Below, in pieces: positions 24,968-30,098 of a stretch of DNA of 30,098 nucleotides; position 1 is the stretch's first letter; each line of letters begins with the position of its first letter. The DNA is from W11650 sp041844915 (GTDB lineage Bacteria > Bacillota > Clostridia > Lachnospirales > Vallitaleaceae). Location of the stretch: assembly GCA_041844915.1 (NCBI GenBank), contig JBGZBY010000046.1, positions 1 through 30,098 of the forward strand, given 5' to 3'. The position numbers were made by a program, and so were the translations under genes. The notes under the pieces were generated by a model that was given only the letters and a program-made list of their open reading frames with translations, ran no database searches and was not told where the DNA came from.

Positions 24968-25826
24968 GATACTGTCGATTTTCATTGTGATTTTTCTGGC
25001 GATCAATGTTGGGCTTTATGTTTATCGGGGAATTAAGAATCAGCGGAGCTATACGCTTTCGAGCAGTCGGATCAGGCAGCTGGAAAGCGTAATGAAGCAA
25101 AAGGGAGTAACGATGTATGCTTATTTGCCGGAATTTTATCCCAAGGCGCCCTTGGATCTGAAGGCGGCAGAATGGAAAAAGGATAAAATTTTAGAGAGGA
25201 TTTTTGCCGGAGAGAGCTATCGCTCGGAAATTACCTATCAGGCGGCATTGGCGGATACCTATCAAAGCGATAAGCAGCTTTTGGCATTTTATGCCGGAGA
25301 TTACAGCGGAACGCTTTATTACAAGGGGGAAAATCCCAGATATGTACCGGAAGCTCCTACTCTTGCTGCCATGGAAAATAAGGCGATGCTGCTTGTTCGA
25401 GATTTTATCGGAGAAGAAGGGAAGCAATTTCAGGTGACCAATCGCCAGCTTAAAGGCTCGGAATATCTTCTGGATATCAATGGAATGTTCCGGAATGAGA
25501 TCATTTTCAACAGTCAGTTTAAGATTCAGATTGGCGAAAACGGGATTACCGAAGCGATTGGGCGTTATTATGAGCCGCTTGATTTTAGCGGTGTGCAGGA
25601 GGAAATCCATGCCTTTGATGAGGTCATGTATTATTTTATGAATAAAATGGAGGAACAGGCGAAGCAGAATATCATTATCAGGGATGCCGATGTTGGTTAC
25701 TGGATTTTGGATTCCAATACCAAGCAACTGACGATTGAAGCGATACCAGTTTACCGGCTGATTTTGGAAGATGGAACGACTTACTATATCGACGCGGAAA
25801 AAAATGAGCTTTTGGATTACGAGTAG
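24954..25826 (+). CDS. yycI: YycI-like regulatory protein of the WalRK system
   Basis: The ATG at 24954 follows GAGGAGGG and is preferred over 24936. The 290-residue protein starts MNWNKILSIFIVIFLAINVG, one membrane helix after a short NWNK leader, as YycI proteins do. An extracytoplasmic domain follows, ending with the YycI-type strands DVGYWILD and PVYRLILEDGTTYYIDAEKN. It should act with the YycH-like protein on WalK. Its last 48 codons, stop and 52 bp beyond (25681-25878) recur at 27456-27653 next to murA. Confidence 0.82.
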   Translation: MNWNKILSIFIVIFLAINVGLYVYRGIKNQRSYTLSSSRIRQLESVMKQKGVTMYAYLPEFYPKAPLDLKAAEWKKDKILERIFAGESYRSEITYQAALADTYQSDKQLLAFYAGDYSGTLYYKGENPRYVPEAPTLAAMENKAMLLVRDFIGEEGKQFQVTNRQLKGSEYLLDINGMFRNEIIFNSQFKIQIGENGITEAIGRYYEPLDFSGVQEEIHAFDEVMYYFMNKMEEQAKQNIIIRDADVGYWILDSNTKQLTIEAIPVYRLILEDGTTYYIDAEKNELLDYE

Positions 25827-25878
25827 AAAGCCCTTTTGCAAACCGTGTTCTAAAAATGAACATTTATAAAGAGAAAAC
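25681..25878 (+). repeat. 198-bp direct repeat, copy 1 (yycI 3' end)
   Basis: This is the intact gene copy. It aligns without gaps to 27456-27653 (offset 1775) with 12 differences, about 94% identity; 11 are transitions. Similarity stops sharply at both ends. The pair brackets the AAA ATPase gene. Confidence 0.97.
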
Positions 25879-25910
25879 GCGGAAAGAAAATCAAAAAATA
25901 TACCTCATTT

Positions 25911-25929
25911 CTTTGATGTGCTATCAAAG
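25911..25929. terminator. Small hairpin after yycI
   Basis: CTTTGAT (25911-25917) and ATCAAAG (25923-25929) pair with a 5-nt loop. A run of six T follows after 12 nt (25942-25947). It may be a weak terminator at the left edge of the ATPase cassette. Confidence 0.4.
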
Positions 25930-25946
25930 TGCAGCTAACGATTTTT

Positions 25947-25996
25947 TGTAAACCTATAGTTTTATCAGTTATAACTGATAAGACTATAGGTTTACA
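25947..25996. repeat. 50-bp near-perfect palindrome upstream of the AAA ATPase gene
   Basis: The left arm starts TGTAAACCTATAGTTTTATC and the right arm ends GACTATAGGTTTACA; 24 of 25 positions pair and there is no loop (centre TTATAA). It ends one base before a candidate -35 box. It could be a multi-site operator, a cruciform, or an end of the inserted cassette. Confidence 0.95.
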
Positions 25997-25997
25997 G

Positions 25998-26026
25998 TTG
26001 TATTTCAGTTGTAAATGTGTTATGCT
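25998..26026 (+). promoter_or_regulatory. Candidate promoter of the AAA ATPase gene
   Basis: TTGTAT (25998-26003) and TATGCT (26021-26026) are 17 bp apart. The palindrome lies directly upstream. Confidence 0.5.
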
Positions 26027-26054
26027 CAGGTACAAGAAGGGAGTTAAGAAATTT

Positions 26055-27269
26055 ATGATTAAGCGCGAGATGTATATGAGTCGTATTCGCCCATTTATTG
26101 GGTCGGAGCTAATAAAGGTTATGACCGGCATTCGTCGCTGTGGAAAGTCGGTTATGCTGGAGCTGATCAAACAGGAGCTGATGGAGGCAGGTGTCAGTCC
26201 GATTCAGTTTATTTCCATCAATTTTGAAGATATGGGCTGTGCCCATCTGCAAACTGCGAAGGCACTGTATGATGAGATTACAAGGAGAGCGGCTGATATT
26301 GAAGGCAAGGTGTATCTGTTTTTTGATGAGATTCAAGAGGTCGAGAGCTGGGAAAAATGCGTCAATTCCTTCCGCGTTTCACTGGATTGTGATATTTACA
26401 TCACCGGATCAAATGCAAGGCTTCTTTCTGGTGAGCTTGCAACCTATCTGGGAGGACGTTATGTTGAGTTTGTGATCTATCCCTTTTCTTTTGCGGAGTT
26501 TATGGAGATGTATCGTTCTGCCGCGCCCGCTGAGTCAATTCAGAAATGCTTCGGACAATATCTTCTGCTTGGCGGTATGCCTTATCTTGCTAACCTCCGG
26601 TATGCGGATGCGGCTTCTAAGCAATATCTCCATGACCTATTTAATTCTGTTCAGCTAAAAGATATTGTGAAGCGAAACAAAATCAGAGATGTGGATTTGC
26701 TTGAACGCATTATTGCCTATGTTATGGCGAATGTGGGTAACGCCTTTTCTGCAACTTCCCTTGCGAAGTTCTTCAAGCGGGAGCAGCGTACGGTAGCGCC
26801 GGAAACAATCCTGAATTATATCAAATACTGCTGCGCTGCCTATCTGTTCTATCCGGTGAAGCGTGAAGATTTGCAGGGTAAGCAAATTCTTGCTTCTAAC
26901 GAGAAATACTATATTGCCGACCATGGCATCCGCGAAGCTATCTACGGGGGCAATACAAGAAACATCAATCTTGTTCTTGAAAATATCGTTTATCTGGAGA
27001 TGTTGCGCAGAGGCTATGAGGTAACGGTTGGCAAAGCTGGAGATAAGGAAATCGACTTCGTCTGCGATAAACGAGGGGAAAAGCTGTATGTTCAGGTTGC
27101 CTATCTGCTTGCGGCGGAGGAAACCATTGTTCGGGAGTTTGGAGTATATAGCAGTATTCGTGATAACTTTCCGAAATATGTTGTTTCACTGGATGAACTT
27201 GATATGAGTCGAAATGGTATCAAGCATCGAAATATCCGTGATTTTCTTTTGCAGGAGGAGTGGAGCTAA
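26055..27269 (+). CDS. AAA_14/DUF4143-type ATPase
   Basis: The 404-residue protein starts at ATG 26055 (AAGGGAG upstream, 11-nt gap); an upstream in-frame extension would only translate the palindrome. The N-terminal ATPase domain has Walker A GIRRCGKS (25-32), Walker B YLFFDEI with Asp91 and Glu92, and the sensor ITGSNARLLS. The C-terminal domain matches DUF4143 proteins, with a nuclease-like fold end (KEIDFVCDK then LYVQVAYLL), where the usual final catalytic Lys is not seen. These ATPases are widespread, often in several copies per genome, and their function is unknown. It lies between two copies of the yycI 3' end, so it was probably inserted between yycI and murA. It is intact. Confidence 0.92.
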   Translation: MIKREMYMSRIRPFIGSELIKVMTGIRRCGKSVMLELIKQELMEAGVSPIQFISINFEDMGCAHLQTAKALYDEITRRAADIEGKVYLFFDEIQEVESWEKCVNSFRVSLDCDIYITGSNARLLSGELATYLGGRYVEFVIYPFSFAEFMEMYRSAAPAESIQKCFGQYLLLGGMPYLANLRYADAASKQYLHDLFNSVQLKDIVKRNKIRDVDLLERIIAYVMANVGNAFSATSLAKFFKREQRTVAPETILNYIKYCCAAYLFYPVKREDLQGKQILASNEKYYIADHGIREAIYGGNTRNINLVLENIVYLEMLRRGYEVTVGKAGDKEIDFVCDKRGEKLYVQVAYLLAAEETIVREFGVYSSIRDNFPKYVVSLDELDMSRNGIKHRNIRDFLLQEEWS

Positions 27270-27296
27270 ATTCACAGGAGGAGATGAGGTGAAACA

Positions 27297-27343
27297 GTAT
27301 CAAGCATCAGAATATCCGTGATTTTCTTTGCAAAAGGAGTGGT
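27297..27343 (+). pseudogene. Duplicate of the AAA ATPase 3' end
   Basis: GTATCAAGCATC at 27297 repeats the same string at 27217 (offset 80), followed by AATATCCGTGATTTTCTTT and GGAGTGG in both copies, with a one-base deletion and a few changes. The copy lies after the ATPase stop at 27267-27269 and cannot be translated usefully. Confidence 0.88.
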
Positions 27344-27455
27344 ATCCATCACAACTTTAAAGGCTGCGATGACTTTCTTGAGCTTTAGCGGTTGCCCCTC
27401 GGAGCAGAGGATCCGCTTCGTTTACTGGATTGCTTGGCAGGTAGGCGGAAAATTT
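27344..27455. other. Unassigned spacer between the ATPase tail copy and the yycI tail copy
   Basis: I recognise nothing here. There is a short hairpin CCTC/GAGG near 27397-27410. This is the right-hand end of the inserted segment. Confidence 0.5.
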
Positions 27456-27653
27456 GGGATGCCGATGTCGGCTACTGGATTTTGGATTTCAATACCAAGC
27501 AGCTGACGGTTAAAGCGATACCAGTTTACCGGCTGATTTTGGAAGATGGAACGACTTATTATATCGACACGGAAAAAAATGAGCTTTTGGATTATGAGTA
27601 GAAAGCCCTTTTGCAGACTGTGTTCTAAAAATGAACATTTATAAAGATAAAAC
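27456..27653 (+). pseudogene. yycI 3'-end fragment, copy 2 of the 198-bp repeat
   Basis: The fragment would encode DADVGYWILDFNTKQLTVKA and so on to LLDYE and the stop at 27599-27601, followed by the same downstream flank as yycI. In the coding part, five differences are synonymous and four change a residue (S to F, I to V, E to K, A to T). It has no start signal of its own. Its right end touches the murA -35 box, so this copy probably marks the ancestral yycI-murA junction. Confidence 0.93.
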
Positions 27654-27682
27654 TTGCAATTGAAATAAGAGCGTGCTATAAT
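27654..27682 (+). promoter_or_regulatory. murA promoter
   Basis: TTGCAA (27654-27659) and TATAAT (27677-27682) are 17 bp apart. The -35 box starts at the base after the 198-bp repeat ends. Confidence 0.8.
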
Positions 27683-27730
27683 TCAAGGGAATGAAGGAAT
27701 TATTTAAAAAAGGAATTTAGAGGTGAGAAA

Positions 27731-29020
27731 ATGGAACAATTGCTGATCGAGGGTGGAATTGCGCTGAAGGGACAGGTGGAGGTCAGCGGTGCAAAAAATG
27801 CAGCCCTGCCGATTTTGGCTGCCGCAGCTCTGACTCAGGATGTTTGTGTGATTGAAAATGTACCGAATATTTTAGACATTCAAGTCATGATGAAGGGAAT
27901 TGAATGCCTAGGGGCAAAGGTTACTTATCATAATGGAAGGGTAACGATTGACGGAAGCGGCATTAAAAGACCGGTTGTCGATTCAGAATATATGCAGCAG
28001 ATCAGGGGCTCTTATTATTTGCTGGGTGCGCTGCTGGGCAGATTTAAGCATGCGCAGGTCATTATGCCAGGCGGCTGCAATCTGGGCACTAGGCCAATTG
28101 ATCAGCACATTAAAAGCTTTGAGGCTCTAGGGGCTCGTACAAAAATTGAACATGGTTTTATTATTGCCAATGAAGAAAAGGCGCCGATTCTTGGAGCGTC
28201 TATTTATCTGGATATCGCCAGTGTTGGAGCGACAATTAACAGTATGATGGTAGCGGCGCTTGCCGAGGGCAGGACAGTAATTGAAAATCCGGCAAAGGAG
28301 CCGCATGTGGTTGATTTGGCCAACTTTTTAAACAGCATGGGAGCCGATATTAAGGGAGCCGGCACTGATGTGATTCGGATTAACGGCGTAAGCCGGCTGC
28401 ATGGTTGTGAATATTCGATTATTCCCGATCAGATCGAAGCAGGAACCTTTATGGTGGCGGCGGCGATTACGGGCGGCGATGTAGTGGTTAAAAATTTGAT
28501 TCCGAAGCATATGGAGGCGATTTCGGCCAAGCTCTTGGAAATGAATGTCAAGCTAGAGGAACGGGAGGATTCCATTCGGGTCTATGTTGACGAGCCGCTG
28601 AAGCCGTGTAATTTAAAAACCTTGTATTATCCCGGTCTGCCGACGGATATGCAGCCGCAGATGACTGCGCTTTTGACCTTGATTGAGGGAACGAGCATCA
28701 TTACGGAAACCGTCTATATTGACCGATTTCAATATGTGGAGGAGCTTTTGAAGATGGGAGCGAATGTGACGGTCGAGGGCAACACGGCGATCGTCAAAGG
28801 AGTGCCTAGGCTGTTGGGAGCCGATGTCAAGGCCAAGGATTTACGGGCGGGAGCCGCACTTGTCCTAGCGGGACTGGCTGCCGAGGGCAGAACCGGCGTA
28901 TTTCATCTGGACTATATTGACCGCGGCTATGAAAGAATTGAAGAAAAGCTGCAAAAGCTGGGAGCCAATATCCGGAGAGTTTCCTCAGATGATGTGAAAA
29001 GCCGGTTGAAGGTCGTATAG
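27731..29020 (+). CDS. murA: UDP-N-acetylglucosamine 1-carboxyvinyltransferase
   Basis: The enzyme adds enolpyruvate from PEP to UDP-GlcNAc, the first committed step of peptidoglycan synthesis, in the cytoplasm. The 429-residue protein has the family start (LLIEGGIALKGQVEVSGAKN, with Lys22 and Asn23), the loop PGGCNLGTRPID carrying the catalytic, fosfomycin-reactive Cys116, and the C-terminal GLPTDMQPQMTAL with the catalytic Asp. AGAGGTGAG precedes the ATG. It has its own promoter right after the duplicated yycI end. Firmicutes often have two MurA paralogues; which one this is cannot be told here. Confidence 0.96.
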   Translation: MEQLLIEGGIALKGQVEVSGAKNAALPILAAAALTQDVCVIENVPNILDIQVMMKGIECLGAKVTYHNGRVTIDGSGIKRPVVDSEYMQQIRGSYYLLGALLGRFKHAQVIMPGGCNLGTRPIDQHIKSFEALGARTKIEHGFIIANEEKAPILGASIYLDIASVGATINSMMVAALAEGRTVIENPAKEPHVVDLANFLNSMGADIKGAGTDVIRINGVSRLHGCEYSIIPDQIEAGTFMVAAAITGGDVVVKNLIPKHMEAISAKLLEMNVKLEEREDSIRVYVDEPLKPCNLKTLYYPGLPTDMQPQMTALLTLIEGTSIITETVYIDRFQYVEELLKMGANVTVEGNTAIVKGVPRLLGADVKAKDLRAGAALVLAGLAAEGRTGVFHLDYIDRGYERIEEKLQKLGANIRRVSSDDVKSRLKVV

Positions 29021-29025
29021 GCTGT

Positions 29026-29043
29026 GCCGCTTTGAGAAGCGGC
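29026..29043 (+). terminator. Hairpin just after murA
   Basis: GCCGCTT (29026-29032) and AAGCGGC (29037-29043) pair around the loop TGAG. TGGGCTGTTT follows, a weak tail. Confidence 0.55.
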
Positions 29044-29151
29044 TGGGCTGTTTAAGCATGGGAGCGCAAATTGAAAAACATACGATAGGATCGTGCTCCG
29101 CCTCGTGCAAGCAATAATCGGCGAAAGCCTACAGTTAAAAAATTTTTCCTC

Positions 29152-29171
29152 CGAAAAATCTTAATTTTTCG
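29152..29171. repeat. AT-rich perfect hairpin
   Basis: CGAAAAAT (29152-29159) and ATTTTTCG (29164-29171) pair around CTTA. It could act as a bidirectional terminator element. Confidence 0.5.
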
Positions 29172-29197
29172 TTACAAGAAAGTATATTTTCCGAGCA

Positions 29198-29284
29198 GGC
29201 GGGATAGTCCAGATCAAGGGCTGTGCCGCCTTTTTGGGTGCGTTCGTACGCATGCTTCTAAAGACTGAAAATCCCGATCCGCCC
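29198..29284. other. Possible structured RNA segment
   Basis: GGGAT plus AGTC (29201-29209) can pair with GACT and ATCCC (29263-29275, with a GAAA bulge), enclosing a TGCGT-TCGT-ACGCA hairpin (29239-29252). I match it to no known RNA family. Confidence 0.25.
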
Positions 29285-29563
29285 GATAGAGAGCGCTTTG
29301 TCAAGTCCCTTTTTTGATGTGTTGATGTCTATCTTTTAACCCCATTTCCATTTTGGGCAAAGAAAAAACAGTAAAATTTTCGATTTACTATCTCTGTCTT
29401 GGCTTTTAAATTATATCAATACAAACCAAGATTTCTTTCCATTGTTAACACCCTACAATAAACTTCTCATTTTCAATCTGTTCAGCTTGCAGATAAATAG
29501 AGAGATGTCCTCAAAATTCTAATTTTTTTCACTCAATATTTAGTACATTATACCATATTTTAG
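29285..29563. other. AT-rich, pyrimidine-rich segment without recognisable genes
   Basis: Unlike the purine-rich + strand elsewhere, this part is pyrimidine-rich. I find no open frame with a start signal on either strand. It may include the left part of the insertion-sequence remnant or foreign flank. Confidence 0.5.
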
Positions 29564-30017
29564 TCCGGTTTTATTAAAAGCTATAAAATAAAATGTTCTC
29601 CGGTTGCAGCCTTATATGAAGCCAAACGAGAAGGATATCCCGATCTATTCTGTGTAAAAACCTTATATAATTATACTCATGGAGAGTTGTTTTTGGATGA
29701 TACGACAAAGGATACCGTATCAGAAAGATCGGAAAAAACCCAAACCGGATCCGAAAAAAGGCGGTAGGAGTATCAAAGAGAGAGCGGAAGGCATCAATCT
29801 ACGGGAAGATTTCCCATACTTACAGTTCTTAGGAAAGAGGGAGCAACGAAAATGCGAATCGATTGATTCGCCGATTTTTCAAAAAAGGTACCGATTTTAA
29901 ACTGTAACCAAAAAGCGAATTCGGCAACTAGAAGAATGGATGAACAATTATCCACGAGAAATGTTTCAGGGAAGAACGGCTAAAGAATATTATCAAGAGC
30001 TTCTATTGACGTCTTAA
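29564..30017 (+). pseudogene. IS30-family transposase remnant
   Basis: Three pieces of an IS30-type transposase are visible in different frames. The first (about 29600-29700) reads PVAALYEAKREGYPDLFCVK then TLYNYTHGEL, like the conserved KTLYNYID region. The second (about 29730-29830) reads GGRSIKERAEGINLREDF, like GRSIEERPEEINNREEFGHW, but the catalytic DDE block after it is missing. The third (about 29920-30017) reads EEWMNNYPREMFQGRTAKEY, the family C-terminus, ending at TAA 30015. Frameshifts and a deletion of roughly 150 residues make it inactive. Confidence 0.8.
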
Positions 30018-30098
30018 AAATTTTGATTTATGAATGACATTTACTATTGCAATTTACCGGTGTGCAGAAAGATTATGTTTTATCTTGACAAGAACATC
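30018..30098. mobile_element. Probable right end of the IS30-family element and flank
   Basis: Just after the transposase stop, ATTTACTATTGCAATTTACC resembles the ends I associate with clostridial IS30-type elements. The exact boundary cannot be set without a left end. The window finishes with TTGACAAG, which may belong to the next locus. Confidence 0.4.

Noticed and set aside
25929..26054. N-terminal extension of the AAA ATPase
   Set aside because: It would translate the 50-bp palindrome and the promoter. The ATG at 26055 has a ribosome binding site and starts the family domain.
25879..27455. Classical transposon ends on the ATPase cassette
   Set aside because: The segment between the 198-bp repeats shows no matching inverted ends and no transposase or recombinase gene, so a standard insertion sequence is not supported.
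27318..27601. Two small frames after the ATPase gene
   Set aside because: One is random and the other is the translated yycI tail copy with a chance upstream start; neither has a ribosome binding site.
1..30098. tRNA or rRNA genes
   Set aside because: I found no cloverleaf with a T-loop GGTTCRA core or rRNA-like conserved blocks on either strand by eye; no scan was run.

Overview
The window looks like chromosome from an anaerobic, low-to-mid GC Gram-positive bacterium of the class Clostridia, probably Lachnospirales-like. The grounds are the WalR/WalK/YycH/YycI cluster followed by murA, the short eukaryote/archaeon-like prolyl-tRNA synthetase, class III (oxygen-sensitive) ribonucleotide reductase with NrdR boxes, strong GGAGG-type ribosome binding sites and TTGACA/TATAAT promoters. 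Every confident gene is on the + strand. I see no rRNA, tRNA or CRISPR array.

Layout. 1-5175: end of an unidentified gene, a SurA/PrsA-like lipoprotein, a HAD-fold protein that has lost catalytic residues, a polytopic membrane protein with a long charged tail, and proS. 5491-9080: a metal-uptake locus, with a histidine-rich ZnuA-like lipoprotein behind a promoter and Fur-family-like palindrome, then ZnuC-like ATPase and ZnuB-like permease. 9327-12615: an ECF sigma factor, a membrane protein and an ABC ATPase/permease pair, tightly overlapped. 13088-16016: NrdR-type boxes, nrdD and nrdG. 16687-19713: a membrane diguanylate cyclase and a CapD/PglF-type nucleotide-sugar dehydratase. 19952-25826: WalR-like regulator, WalK-like kinase, a small exported protein, YycH-like and YycI-like proteins. 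26055-27269: an AAA_14/DUF4143 ATPase. 27731-29020: murA. 29564-30098: remains of an IS30-family insertion sequence.

The most unusual structure is a recurring rearrangement: the 3' end of a gene, including its stop codon, appears again just downstream in the same orientation. This is seen after proS (offset about 118 bp), walK (about 101 bp), the AAA ATPase (80 bp) and yycI (198 bp, offset 1775 bp). The yycI pair brackets the whole ATPase cassette, and the second copy ends exactly where the murA -35 box begins. A separate 138-bp tandem duplication lies between znuA and znuC. The ATPase cassette also has a 50-bp near-perfect palindrome just upstream of its probable promoter. Together these suggest repeated local duplication or integration at gene ends; the mechanism is inference.

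The genes group into envelope maintenance (WalRK system, MurA, surface-sugar dehydratase, folding lipoprotein), metal acquisition and anaerobic dNTP synthesis. The window shows two well-supported regulatory inputs: NrdR over nrdDG and a probable Fur-family repressor over znuA.
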